NCBI GenBank assembly: GCA_003021685.1
Contig: PXRO01000050.1
Span: 1-64,000, forward strand
DNA: 64,000 bases
Source of the DNA: Halobacteriales archaeon QS_4_62_28
GTDB taxonomy: Archaea; Halobacteriota; Halobacteria; Halobacteriales; Haloarculaceae
Direction: 5' to 3'
Shown piece by piece: positions 44,168 through 52,855 of this stretch; position 1 is the first letter of the stretch, and each line of letters opens with the position of its first letter. Under the pieces are notes generated by a model that had not been told where the DNA came from, did not search any database, and saw only the letters and a program-made list of their open reading frames with translations. The position numbers and the translations under genes are program-made.

Positions 44168-45916
44168 ATGGCGAGTGCCGGTCTCCTGGTCAGTGTGGCG
44201 ACCATCGCGGCCATCTGGGCGCTCTTTGCCCTGGGCCTGAACATCAAGTTCGGTTACACCGGCTTGCTGGATTTCGGCCACGTCGCCTTCTTCCTTGTCG
44301 GTGCCTACACAACGGCGCTACTCGTCGCACCGCCGGCGGAAACCCAGCAGTTCCAGGCGTACCTCCTCGGCCTGGCGCTCCCCGACCGTCTGGCGGCACT
44401 GACGGGCCTGCAACTGGCCGGCGGCGTCGGCTGGTTCATCGCCCTCGCGGTCGGAACCGCCGTGGCGGGACTGCTCGGTCTCCTCGTTGCTTTGCCCGCG
44501 ATTCGGCTGCGCGAGGACTACCTGGCGATTGCGCTACTCGGTATTTCGGTCATCGTCAAGCGTACCGTCCAGACCGAGACGTGGCTGGCGAACGGTCCCG
44601 ACGCGCTCCGTGGTTACCCGCGTCCGCTCCAGGGCGTCTTTCCGCTTCCCGGTTACGCCGTCGCCGACGCCGCCGTGTTCGGCCTCGTGGTTTTCGCGTT
44701 CTGGAGTATCGCCATTGCACTCCTGTCGCGTGAACCGCTACTCGATGACGGTATCAGATCAGAGACGCGGTGGTCGACGGTTTCGAACGCCGTCTTCGCG
44801 ATACTCACGCTCGGATTCGGGTACGCCAGCGCTCTGTTTGCTCGTCGGAGGCGACAGGACAACGGCGGCACCCCGTTGCTGGCAATCGTCGCTGGCGGCG
44901 CACTCGCGGCTGCCTTGGGGAGCGGTCTCGTGGCCTTTGCGTACTTTTCCCCGGCTGTGCTCCTGTTGCTCGGACCGCTGTCCGTGTTCGTCTGGGGATA
45001 CGCCGGTGTGATCACGTGCCGGCATTTCACACAGGTGACCGCCAGAGAATGGGCGATTGCGCTCGCTCTCGCATCAGGCCTCCTGATCGCGTTCCTGCCC
45101 GGTCGTCTCGTTGACGACGGACCGCTGGGCACAGACGGACTGGTGCCGGTGCTCGTACTGCTCGGTGTGTACGTCGCAGGATCGGCCTATCTCCTCCGGA
45201 ACTGGTCGCGGTTCGGCGACGGGACGAATCGACTGAGCTTTCTGGGCGTCGCTGGCGTCTGGGTGTTCGTGATCCGGTACTTCCTGCTCGACAGTCTCGA
45301 CGCGCTCCCCGACATCGAACAGGCGGGAGGGGCGCTCCTCGAAAACGTGCTCTTCCTGGTTTCCTACCGGGGAGCCAGCATCTCCGACGGTCTCGCGTTC
45401 GATTACTCGCGGTTCCTGTTTGCCCTCGTTCTGGGGTTCCTGACGATGGGGTACCTGCTCGCGGAACTGAGTGTCACGTCGCCCTTCGGTCGCGTCCTCA
45501 AGGCGATCAGAGAGGACGAGAACGTCGCGATGGCCCTCGGAAAGAACCCCTTCGCCTACAAGGTCCAGAGCATGGTTCTCGGCAGCGCGATTGCCGGTCT
45601 GGCAGGGGGGCTAGTGGCCATCTACTACGGGACACTCACGTTCCGGAATTTCGACCCGCTCTTTACCTTCTTCATGTTTCTCATCGTCGTGATCGGTGGG
45701 ACTGCTAACAACAGAGGTGTCATTCTCGGGGCGGCCCTGTACTGGGGATTCGTCCAGTTGTCGAACGACGCCGCCGCAGCCCTGCCGACGGGGTCGGCGG
45801 CGGTGTTTTCGGTCAGAGTCGCGCTACTGGGTGCCGTTTTCATTGCCATTCTCTACTATCGCCCGGAGGGAATCTGGGGAGAACGGTCAATCGTGCAGGG
45901 AGGCACAGAGGAATGA
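44168..45916 (+). CDS. livM: LivM-type ABC transporter permease
   Basis: 582 residues, against about 320-420 normally. The start WALFALGLNIKFGYTGLLDFGHVAFF and end MVLGSAIAGLAGGLVAIYYG / VVIGGTANNRGVILGAALYW are classic LivM. A central extra block (about 190-400) adds several TM helices, paralleling the expansion in LivH. It pairs with LivH to form the channel. It overlaps livG by 4 bp (ATGA). Substrate is not evident from sequence. Confidence 0.9.
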   Translation: MASAGLLVSVATIAAIWALFALGLNIKFGYTGLLDFGHVAFFLVGAYTTALLVAPPAETQQFQAYLLGLALPDRLAALTGLQLAGGVGWFIALAVGTAVAGLLGLLVALPAIRLREDYLAIALLGISVIVKRTVQTETWLANGPDALRGYPRPLQGVFPLPGYAVADAAVFGLVVFAFWSIAIALLSREPLLDDGIRSETRWSTVSNAVFAILTLGFGYASALFARRRRQDNGGTPLLAIVAGGALAAALGSGLVAFAYFSPAVLLLLGPLSVFVWGYAGVITCRHFTQVTAREWAIALALASGLLIAFLPGRLVDDGPLGTDGLVPVLVLLGVYVAGSAYLLRNWSRFGDGTNRLSFLGVAGVWVFVIRYFLLDSLDALPDIEQAGGALLENVLFLVSYRGASISDGLAFDYSRFLFALVLGFLTMGYLLAELSVTSPFGRVLKAIREDENVAMALGKNPFAYKVQSMVLGSAIAGLAGGLVAIYYGTLTFRNFDPLFTFFMFLIVVIGGTANNRGVILGAALYWGFVQLSNDAAAALPTGSAAVFSVRVALLGAVFIAILYYRPEGIWGERSIVQGGTEE

Positions 45917-46881
45917 GCGATCAGGACCCGATTCTGGCGGTGAGCGACCTCCGGAAATCCTTCGGCGGGATCCAGGCCGTCGACGGTGCGACCTTCGACG
46001 TAGCGACCGGAACGATTACCGGCCTCATCGGACCCAACGGCGCGGGCAAGACGACGACGTTCAACCTCGTCAGTGGCTTTCTCGAACCGGACGGCGGCGA
46101 GATCTCGTTCAAGGGCGTCGACGTCCAGGAACTCATGCGGCCCAGTGGCGAGGAAAATCGCATCTGGACGACTGCGGCGGGCGTCACTGCTGGCGGCATC
46201 GGGGTCGCCGGAACGGCCAGTATCGGGGCCGGACCGCCGGCGATGCTCGCGGCCGGTGTCATCGGTGCCAGCGTCGGTGTGGGCGCGTACTACGGCCAGG
46301 AGCGGGTGAAACGCGCAACGAGCCATCGGGCGACGAGGCCGTACCAGATGGCGCGCCACGGCCTCTCGCGAACGTTCCAGATCACTCGCGAGTTACAGGG
46401 CATGACTGTGTTCGAAAACCTGTTGCTCGCGCCCCAGGACCAGCGCGGCGAGCAATTGCTGAACGCCTGGTTCCGGCGCGACACTGTCGCCGAGGACGAA
46501 CGACGGGTTCGGGAACGTGCCGAGGAGGTGCTGGGACTGCTCGAACTGGACCATCTCAGGACCGAACGGGCGGGCAATCTCAGCGGCGGCCAGCGAAAGT
46601 TACTCGAACTCGGTCGCGTGCTGATGACCGATCCCGACCTGGTCTTGCTCGACGAACCAGTGGCCGGCGTCAATCCCGCGCTGACCCGGAACCTGCTCGA
46701 CCGCATCGAGCAACTGCGCGACGAGGGCTACACCTTCCTCATCGTCGAACACGACATGGAGGTCATCATGGAACTCAGCGACACCATCATCGTCATGGAT
46801 CAGGGACAGAAACTCACCGACGGAACGCCAGCGGAGATACAGGCAGACGAACGCGTCGTCGAAGCGTATCTCGGGGGCTAA
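45913..46881 (+). CDS. livG: LivG-type ABC ATPase with a glycine-rich hydrophobic insertion
   Basis: 322 residues. Walker A is GLIGPNGAGKTTTF (38-50), the Q-loop region RTFQITRELQGMTVFEN, the signature NLSGGQRKLLELGR, Walker B LVLLDEPVAGVNP, and the switch His in IVEHDM. Between the first beta-sheet and the RTFQ segment is an insertion of about 65 residues (75-143) with a long Gly/Ala stretch (TTAAGVTAGGIGVAGT...) that could span or insert in a membrane. Ordinary LivG has only about 15 residues here. It otherwise energises the importer with LivF. Confidence 0.9.
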   Translation: MSDQDPILAVSDLRKSFGGIQAVDGATFDVATGTITGLIGPNGAGKTTTFNLVSGFLEPDGGEISFKGVDVQELMRPSGEENRIWTTAAGVTAGGIGVAGTASIGAGPPAMLAAGVIGASVGVGAYYGQERVKRATSHRATRPYQMARHGLSRTFQITRELQGMTVFENLLLAPQDQRGEQLLNAWFRRDTVAEDERRVRERAEEVLGLLELDHLRTERAGNLSGGQRKLLELGRVLMTDPDLVLLDEPVAGVNPALTRNLLDRIEQLRDEGYTFLIVEHDMEVIMELSDTIIVMDQGQKLTDGTPAEIQADERVVEAYLGG

Positions 46882-46884
46882 TTG

Positions 46885-47589
46885 ATGGCGCTGCTTCGAG
46901 CCCAGAACGTCGTGTCGGGATACGGCGACGCGGAAATCCTTCATGGCGTCTCGATGGACATCCACGAGTCCGAAATCGTCTGTATCATCGGTCCCAACGG
47001 TGCCGGCAAGTCGACGTTCATGAAGGCCGTGTTCGGTCTGATCGACTGCTGGGACGGGCGGGTCACCTACGACGGGGCGGATATCACCGACGCCGATCCG
47101 GACGATATAACGCGGCGCGGGCTGTGCTACGTTCCCCAGACCGAGAACGTGTTTCCGAGCCTCACGGTCCGGGAGAACCTGGAGATGGGGGCCTACATTC
47201 TCGACGGGGTGCCACAGGCGGCCCTCGACGGGGTGTTCGAGCGGTTCCCGATTCTCGAAGAACGTCAGGACCAGATCGCAGAGACGCTCTCGGGCGGCCA
47301 ACAACAGATGCTCGCGATGGGACGAGGGCTGATGGTCGATCCGGGACTCATGCTCATCGACGAACCGAGCGCCGGGATGGCCCCCCACCTCGTCGACGAT
47401 GTCTTCGAAAAGATACAGGATATCAACGAGAGCGGGACGGCGATTCTCATGGTCGAACAGAACGCCCGCAAGGCACTCCGCAACGCTGACCGTGGCTACG
47501 TGCTGGACATGGGTGAAAACCGGTTCGTCGACGACGCCGACGCCTTGCTGGACAACGACGACATCGAGGAACTGTATCTCGGCGGCTAG
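46885..47589 (+). CDS. livF: LivF-type ABC ATPase
   Basis: 234 residues from the ATG at 46885 (a TTG codon directly precedes it and could be read as an earlier start). Walker A IIGPNGAGKSTFMK, signature TLSGGQQQMLAMGR, Walker B LMLIDEPSAG and the switch MVEQNA. Standard length with no insertion, in contrast to LivG. Last gene of the operon. It converges on the binding-protein gene with a 27-bp gap. Confidence 0.95.
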   Translation: MALLRAQNVVSGYGDAEILHGVSMDIHESEIVCIIGPNGAGKSTFMKAVFGLIDCWDGRVTYDGADITDADPDDITRRGLCYVPQTENVFPSLTVRENLEMGAYILDGVPQAALDGVFERFPILEERQDQIAETLSGGQQQMLAMGRGLMVDPGLMLIDEPSAGMAPHLVDDVFEKIQDINESGTAILMVEQNARKALRNADRGYVLDMGENRFVDDADALLDNDDIEELYLGG

Positions 47590-47616
47590 ACGGCCAGTCC
47601 TGCCGTCGGCCGTCGT

Positions 47617-48960
47617 CTATTCGGAGAGGACACCCTCGAACTCCGAGCGCGGTATAGTTTCGAGCGTCTCGGTGCCGCCGTCCTGGATCTGGAGGATCGC
47701 AAATCGATTGAGTGGTTCCAGGTTCTCGTTCATGTTGACGGGGCTGGAGGCCCCCTCGTAGTTGACCGCCTCGTCGTTGTCCAGCAGTTCCTTCGCACGG
47801 TCGAACTGACCGACGGTAACTGTCTCACCCTCGGACCGGGAGACGGCGCGGATATTCTCGGCGATTGCGCGGCCACTGGCTTCGCCCGCCCGGTGGATGG
47901 CAAGTGCCTGCAGGAACAGCGCGTCGTAGGCGTGGGGTGCAAACAGCGCGTTCCGGTCGCCCATTCGCTCCTCGAATCGCTGGACACCGTCGGTCTCTTC
48001 TGGTTGCGGTGATGCGAAATAAAAGCCCTCGAGGGTGTCTGCCAGTGGTTCGATGAAGTCGCTCTGGCTATTGAGCCCCTCGCTAAAGACCCATTCGCCA
48101 CCGAAGCCACCGTCGGCCCACTGTTGCATGATAGTGACGCCGTTTCCGGGGTAGCCGACGAAGCCGACGGCGTCGGGATCGCCGGTAAACACCTGTTCGA
48201 GCGTCGAGGTGTAGTCGGCGGCGTCCTGGGCGTAGCCGACCATGTCCGTCGTCTCGCCGTCGAAGGCGTCGCTCGCCGTGTTCGCGAGGCCCTCGCCGTA
48301 GGGGTTGTCGACGTAGAGGAAGGCGGCCGATTCCGCTTCGATGTACTGATTCAGGACTTGTCCCATGACGATACCTTGCTGGGCATCGTTGGGCGCAGTT
48401 CGGCCGAAGAACTTCGTTTCGTCGGCATAGCCCAGTTCGGCGAGGACAGGACTCGTGCTCGCGTTGCTGACCTGCATGACCGCTTCGTCTCCGACCCGCT
48501 CCGCAATCGGCGTCGAAACTCCGCTGGATGCCGCGCCGACGAACCCGATGATCTCCTGTTCCGTGACGAGTGAATCGAACCGGTTGACGCCCGCTTCCGG
48601 TCGCGTCTGACTGTCCGTATGGTGTATCTCTATCTGCCGGCCGAGGGGACCGCCAGCGCTGTTGATGTCTTCGACGGCCAGGTCGACGGCTGCTTGCATC
48701 CCGCTGCCATAGGCTTCGAGACTTCCGGTGATCGGGAGTATCGATCCCATCTGGATCGCGCCCTGTTGTTCACTATCACCTTCGGTCGCTTCCGTCTCGT
48801 CCATCGCCTCTGCCGTCCCGGTTTCCGTTTCCGTAGCCTGTTCTGCACCATCGCCCTCGCCTTCACCTTCACCGTCGTCGGTCGCACATCCGGCAAGCGC
48901 GATGAAACTTGCGACACTAACACTCTTGAGGTACCGTCTTCGTGGCAATCTGTCTGACAT
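47617..48960 (-). CDS. LivJ/K-type substrate-binding lipoprotein
   Basis: 447 residues. The N-terminus RLPRRRYLKSVSVASFIALAGC has a twin-arginine-like signal and lipobox Cys, then an Asp/Glu/Thr-rich linker to about 66. The periplasmic-binding-protein type I fold follows (GSILPITGSLEAYGSGMQAAVDLAVEDIN, IIGFVGAASSGVSTPIAERV). It is the extracellular receptor for the convergent LivHMGF operon. Being on the opposite strand, it has its own leaderless promoter (TATA at 48989-48996). Ligand could be branched-chain amino acids, amides or urea. Confidence 0.92.
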   Translation of the reverse strand: MSDRLPRRRYLKSVSVASFIALAGCATDDGEGEGEGDGAEQATETETGTAEAMDETEATEGDSEQQGAIQMGSILPITGSLEAYGSGMQAAVDLAVEDINSAGGPLGRQIEIHHTDSQTRPEAGVNRFDSLVTEQEIIGFVGAASSGVSTPIAERVGDEAVMQVSNASTSPVLAELGYADETKFFGRTAPNDAQQGIVMGQVLNQYIEAESAAFLYVDNPYGEGLANTASDAFDGETTDMVGYAQDAADYTSTLEQVFTGDPDAVGFVGYPGNGVTIMQQWADGGFGGEWVFSEGLNSQSDFIEPLADTLEGFYFASPQPEETDGVQRFEERMGDRNALFAPHAYDALFLQALAIHRAGEASGRAIAENIRAVSRSEGETVTVGQFDRAKELLDNDEAVNYEGASSPVNMNENLEPLNRFAILQIQDGGTETLETIPRSEFEGVLSE

Positions 48961-49359
48961 GCAAATAGTCTGTCAAGTACGCTAGCTGTATAAATACTGG
49001 TCCTAATTCACGGCTCTGAGGTGTGTAAGATATGTATACTGCAGGTACAAGAATAAAAGTTTGGATCAATTCTCAACATCAAGCCACGATACGTTCGTAT
49101 CACCCCCGGAATGGCAAACTCGTCCGCCGTCCCACCGGAGCACCGGACGCGTCCTGTCGCACGCAACTCGGCGACCGGAATGGTCACGAGACACCACATC
49201 CCGTCCAGCGACTCGATGCGGCGCTCCGGCCGTGAGATGACACAATCAGATCGCGTGTGACATGAATGAAACGACGGAATGGATGGTTAGTGTTACCATG
49301 GAAGTGCGTCCACCGGTAGACGCAGTGTTTTTATTCTGGCCCCAGAAGGTATACAACAG
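48961..49359. other. Divergent promoter region (binding protein / HTH membrane protein)
   Basis: 399 bp with no gene. It holds a TATA box TATTTATA (minus strand, complement of 48989-48996) 29-36 nt before the binding-protein ATG. On the plus-strand side a TTTTTATT box at about 49328-49335 lies about 27 nt before the ATG at 49360. Both transcripts are predicted leaderless. A palindrome abuts the second box. Confidence 0.55.
49305..49324 (+). promoter_or_regulatory. Palindrome upstream of the HTH membrane gene
   Basis: TGCGTC and GACGCA flank CACCGGTA, giving a 20-bp near-palindrome immediately upstream of the TATA box of the gene at 49360. Its GCGTCCACCGGT half resembles the ends of family C elements (CGTCCACCGG), so it may be an element end reused as an operator. 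Confidence 0.45.
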
Positions 49360-50538
49360 ATGGAGCGCCAGGTGGTTGTCGGGTGTCTGATCGTCTTGCT
49401 GGCCGGTTCCTGTAGTGCCACAGTGGTAGCCACACAGGATTCGCCCGATCCGGGCTTTCTGGCCCAACCTGACGGGTTCGACCAGACGACTTTCGAGATA
49501 ACTGTCCTGGAAAACGGGTCGGCCCACTGGCAGATCAAGCATCACCGTCGACTGGCTAACGACACCGAGCGCCAGCGCTTCGAGTCCTTTGCGAGAAACT
49601 TCAAGAACAACGAAACTGACCTGTACCGGAACTTCGTATCGCGTGCAGGTTCATTGACAAGTATCGGCACCGACGCGACGGGTCGAGAAATGACCGCCAA
49701 GTCGTTCGACCGTGACGCTTACACGAACGTCACCGCGAGTTTCGGCGACCGTGGAACCGTCGAACTGAGTTTCACGTGGACCAACTTCACGCAGTCAAAC
49801 GATGACCGCGTCGTCGTCGGCGACGTGTTCGAAGGTGGATTCTACATCGGTCCCAACCAGACGATTGTCTTCGAACGGGGCCCTACGCTGCAGTTCGTCG
49901 AGACCATACCGGAACCGGCCTCGCGAACACAGCCGGATTCACTGGCCAGAAGCCAGCGCGTAACCTGGGAAGGCGAACGCGAGTTTTCCCCACAGCGTCC
50001 ATACATCGAACTTGTGCCCCGAGAGGGCGACACCGCCAACCAGTCGGCCACTGACAAAACCGGCCCGACTGGAACGAACACCACGGTCGGCGGGCCAGTG
50101 GCCAACGATGTCGGGAGCGATCAGATGCTGTGGATCGTCGGCATTCTCATCGTCGTCGTCGGTGTCTCAAGCGCCGTTGCCTACCGATCCGGAACAGTTT
50201 CACTGCCGGACAGGGGTTCCGAGAGAACATCGGAAACTATCGACCAATCGGCCAACAGTTCCCCGAGCACGTCGATGGACCAGACACCAATCCCCGACGA
50301 GGAACTCCTCTCTGACAACGACCGCGTGATCAAGCTACTCGAAGAGAACGGCGGTCGGATGAAACAGGTCAACATCGTCGAGGTGACTGACTGGTCGAAG
50401 TCGAAGGTGAGTATGCTCCTCTCGGACATGGAAGACGAGGGTGAGATCAGCAAACTCCGCGTGGGCCGCGAAAACATCATCAGTCTCGCCGGACAGGAAC
50501 CCGACGCCGCCGGTTCTCCGTTCGACGACGAAGAATGA
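49360..50538 (+). CDS. Membrane-anchored helix-turn-helix protein
   Basis: 392 residues. A signal peptide (RQVVVGCLIVLLAGSCSATV) is followed by an extracellular beta-rich domain (about 30-235), one TM helix (MLWIVGILIVVVGVSSAVAY), a linker, and a cytoplasmic winged helix (NDRVIKLLEENGGRMKQVNI...SKSKVSMLLSDMEDEGEI). This layout is a known haloarchaeal group of one-component, membrane-tethered regulators (DUF7345/DUF7343-type). It likely senses an outside signal and binds DNA directly. The palindrome at 49305 is a candidate self-operator. Confidence 0.8.
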   Translation: MERQVVVGCLIVLLAGSCSATVVATQDSPDPGFLAQPDGFDQTTFEITVLENGSAHWQIKHHRRLANDTERQRFESFARNFKNNETDLYRNFVSRAGSLTSIGTDATGREMTAKSFDRDAYTNVTASFGDRGTVELSFTWTNFTQSNDDRVVVGDVFEGGFYIGPNQTIVFERGPTLQFVETIPEPASRTQPDSLARSQRVTWEGEREFSPQRPYIELVPREGDTANQSATDKTGPTGTNTTVGGPVANDVGSDQMLWIVGILIVVVGVSSAVAYRSGTVSLPDRGSERTSETIDQSANSSPSTSMDQTPIPDEELLSDNDRVIKLLEENGGRMKQVNIVEVTDWSKSKVSMLLSDMEDEGEISKLRVGRENIISLAGQEPDAAGSPFDDEE

Positions 50539-50603
50539 GAAACCGACACAGGGCAGTGCTGAAACGCAACCGTTATACGTTCATCCCCGATACCTCCGTG
50601 TGC

Positions 50604-50678
50604 GCTCCGTTGGTGTAGTCCGGCCAATCATCTTGCCCTCTCACGGCAAGGACCAGGGTTCGAATCCCTGACGGAGCA
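50604..50678 (+). tRNA. tRNA-Glu (CUC)
   Basis: 75 nt. Acceptor GCTCCGT (50604-50610) pairs with ACGGAGC (50671-50677), and the discriminator A is at 50678. The anticodon stem TTGCC/GGCAA encloses the loop CTCTCAC with anticodon CTC, reading GAG. The T arm CCAGGGTTCGAATCCCTG is intact. No intron and no encoded CCA. It lies 65 bp after the HTH membrane gene. Confidence 0.97.
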
Positions 50679-50722
50679 TCCCGCGACAAACCAAGGTGAG
50701 CGAGAGACAGCCACAAAGGGCT

Positions 50723-51091
50723 TTACGCCCGCTTCAGAATCGCATCTCGGGCATCCCTCGCACACGCTCGGCCGCTGCGGTCGAAGTGAAGCGTGTTTCG
50801 ATTGACGGGATCGCTCATGAGGCCACCGCTGTCGACCGGGACTCCAGTCTGCTCGATCTGGAGGGACCCGACGGTGATGCCGCCGTCGTACTGGACGCCA
50901 GTTATTTCATCGGCAGGGATGGTTCGGTCGTCGAATTTCGAACGGTCGACGCGTTCGATGGTGACGCGGTCTTCGTAGACTGCGAGCGTTCCGTCTTGAA
51001 ACGAACAGACGACAACTGCCTCCGGATGGTTGCCCGAGGACTCGTCTACGGTCGCCGTGTCGCTATCGTCGCCCCACGGGAAGTTGACCAT
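50723..51091 (-). CDS. Small conserved hypothetical protein
   Basis: 122 residues from the ATG at 51091 (MVNFPWGDDSDTATVDESS). Two beta-rich runs, VVVCSFQDGTLAVYEDRVTIERV and IPADEITGVQYDGGITVGSLQIE, suggest a small PH-like or GRAM-like barrel, followed by a helix (ARDARDAILKRA). No catalytic motif. The short-PH suggestion is a fold-level guess. It ends 45 bp from the tRNA on the other strand. Confidence 0.6.
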   Translation of the reverse strand: MVNFPWGDDSDTATVDESSGNHPEAVVVCSFQDGTLAVYEDRVTIERVDRSKFDDRTIPADEITGVQYDGGITVGSLQIEQTGVPVDSGGLMSDPVNRNTLHFDRSGRACARDARDAILKRA

Positions 51092-51790
51092 GCTAAGCCC
51101 TACCACTGGCGGTCGCAAAAGCGTTTGGCTCTCCGCCGGGCTCGTGTCTACTATCGTAAAAACCAGCAGATTCAGGATCGCAAACGACTAGAAAGCTCCG
51201 GTGTACTGACCGCAAAACCGCATTTATCAGCAAAGATGGCATCGACGTACCTGCCGAAAGACGGCCGGTGACCGATCCGTGTTGACACTATAGATGCATA
51301 CTTCTTCTTATCGTATCATCGTACCCACATGTGTATACAAATTTGACAAAAGTAGATAGAATATACGAAATAGAGTACGATTTTCCCTTTTTCAGTGTTA
51401 AAATTCCCTATTTGCTACCGTATTTACGCAAATATGAGATTATATTGTTCCACTCGAATGAATCGGGCGTAGCGGAGTCGTGTTTGTCTCTTGCGAATAT
51501 CACTGTAGCACGGCGTACGACGAGGACAGAGATCCGACGCTCGGAGCCTGAAACGGTGCGCGCAATGGAACGGCTTTGGCGTGTCGTGTCGAATCCCAGT
51601 ACGGCGTATTCGCGAATACCACTAACAGGGGTACTCCTGTTATTTTAGCCCGCATCCTTCGTTTGTCTCTCACGAACGATACGAGTGCGCGCCGGCAAAG
51701 CAAGCGGACGATGGTTGGCCGGACGGGGTCGTGATGTGGCGCTGACGACAGCGACACGACTTTGATTATCCGTTTGCAAATCCCGAACGA
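51092..51790. other. Long A+T-rich non-coding region
   Basis: About 700 bp. Positions 51280-51480 are the most A+T-rich stretch of the window. The frame at 51331-51648 has no halophilic composition and no family. Notable structures are a perfect palindrome GTATTCGCGAATAC (51606-51619) and a TAACAGG/CCTGTTA hairpin followed by TTTT (51623-51646), terminator-like on the plus strand. No RNA gene is recognised. Confidence 0.5.
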
Positions 51791-52570
51791 TTATACCTGC
51801 GTCGCGTTGACCTCAATGACGTTGGCGGCCCCCCGGACGATTTCGGGAAGTTCCTCGTGAAAACGGTCACCTTTGAACCGACTCGTCGGTCCCGAGATAC
51901 TGATTGCACCACAGGGATCACCGGTGGGATTGTCGATGGGTGCAGCAACACAGCGCAGTCCCTGTAACACTTCCTCGTCGTCGAAGGCTACACCCTCTGC
52001 TCGGATCGTCTCCAGCGCGTCGAACAGCTCCCCGCGCGTCGTGATCGTGTTTTCCGTCCGTCGGGAGAGTCCGTGCCGGTCGATAATCCGGTCTATCTCG
52101 TTGGTCGAGCGTTGCGAGAGGATTGCCTTGCCCAGCGCGGTACAGTGGAGGTGCTTCCGGGTACCGGTGTGCGATGCTGTCTGGATGGCGTTCTCGCCAC
52201 AGGCCTTGTGCAGGTAGACACCACGACCGTGTTCCTGAACCATGAACTGTGCGACCTCGCCTGTCTCCTCGGCCAGGCGGTCGACCTCCGCTTTGGCGAC
52301 TTCGTAGATATCGATCTGATTTTTCGCGTACTCGCCGATGTCGACGAACTTGAGGCTGATCTCGTAGGTGCCGCCGTTGTTCACTACGAACTCGTTGTCT
52401 GCGAGCGTCGCGAGATGGGTGTGGACCGTGGCTTTCGACCGGCCCAGACGGTCGGCCAGTTCCGAGACGCCCGCACCGTCCATCTCACGGAGGGCTTCGA
52501 GTATAGTACAGGATATCTGAACGGCTTGCACGCGCCGTCCCGAGTCGGGCTCAGTCGGAGTCTCACTCAT
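51791..52570 (-). CDS. IclR-family transcriptional regulator
   Basis: 259 residues from the ATG at 52570 (SETPTEPDSGRRVQAVQIS). The N-terminal winged helix (TILEALREMDGAGVSELADR, SKATVHTHLATL) and the C-terminal effector domain (GVYLHKACGENAIQT, LHCTALGKAILSQ, EVLQGLRCVAAPI) are standard IclR. In Haloferax the IclR protein XacR controls pentose catabolism. The genes next to this one encode a CUT1 ATPase, alpha-xylosidase and an XacD-like dehydratase, so control of pentose or sugar-acid genes is likely. A TATATAA box just upstream gives a near-leaderless mRNA. Confidence 0.88.
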   Translation of the reverse strand: MSETPTEPDSGRRVQAVQISCTILEALREMDGAGVSELADRLGRSKATVHTHLATLADNEFVVNNGGTYEISLKFVDIGEYAKNQIDIYEVAKAEVDRLAEETGEVAQFMVQEHGRGVYLHKACGENAIQTASHTGTRKHLHCTALGKAILSQRSTNEIDRIIDRHGLSRRTENTITTRGELFDALETIRAEGVAFDDEEVLQGLRCVAAPIDNPTGDPCGAISISGPTSRFKGDRFHEELPEIVRGAANVIEVNATQV

Positions 52571-52618
52571 ACCGGATAATAGGACGAAGGGGTATATAAT
52601 TGTTCGCGAGACCCAAAC

Positions 52619-52841
52619 GGTGCTGTTCAAATAAGCAACCGTGCCGGATATGTCGGAGACACCGAAAGCCCTCGTGCAGTTGCAGTCCCGCGGCTCGCTG
52701 CGCGCGCTTCGCGTGCTTGCTTCGCCGGGGTTCCCGCAACTGCACTCGCCCTTTCATCCGCCAGGATTCAGTCGGTGAACCAGCGCGAGGGCTTTCGGTG
52801 TTTTGTAAGCGTTTCTCTCAACCTCTTATCTGAACACTGCT
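52619..52841. mobile_element. MITE-like element D1
   Basis: 223 bp with imperfect terminal inverted repeats (TGTTCAAATAAG against TGTTCAGATAAG) and an apparent 8-bp target duplication ACCCAAAC at 52611-52618 and 52842-52849. A second inverted repeat ACCGAAAGCCCTCG/CGAGGGCTTTCGGT (52661-52674, 52786-52799) lies inside. It has no coding capacity. It sits in the gap between the IclR gene and the ATPase gene and shares ends and inner repeat with D2 at 56566-56888. Confidence 0.7.
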
Positions 52842-52855
52842 ACCCAAACAGGCAG

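Noticed and set aside
45696-47489. 597-codon frame across livM/livG/livF
   Set aside because: Arg/Gly-rich out-of-frame reading of three real genes.
51331-51648. 105-codon frame in the A+T-rich region
   Set aside because: Low acidic content, no start signal, aromatic/Arg-rich composition typical of chance frames.
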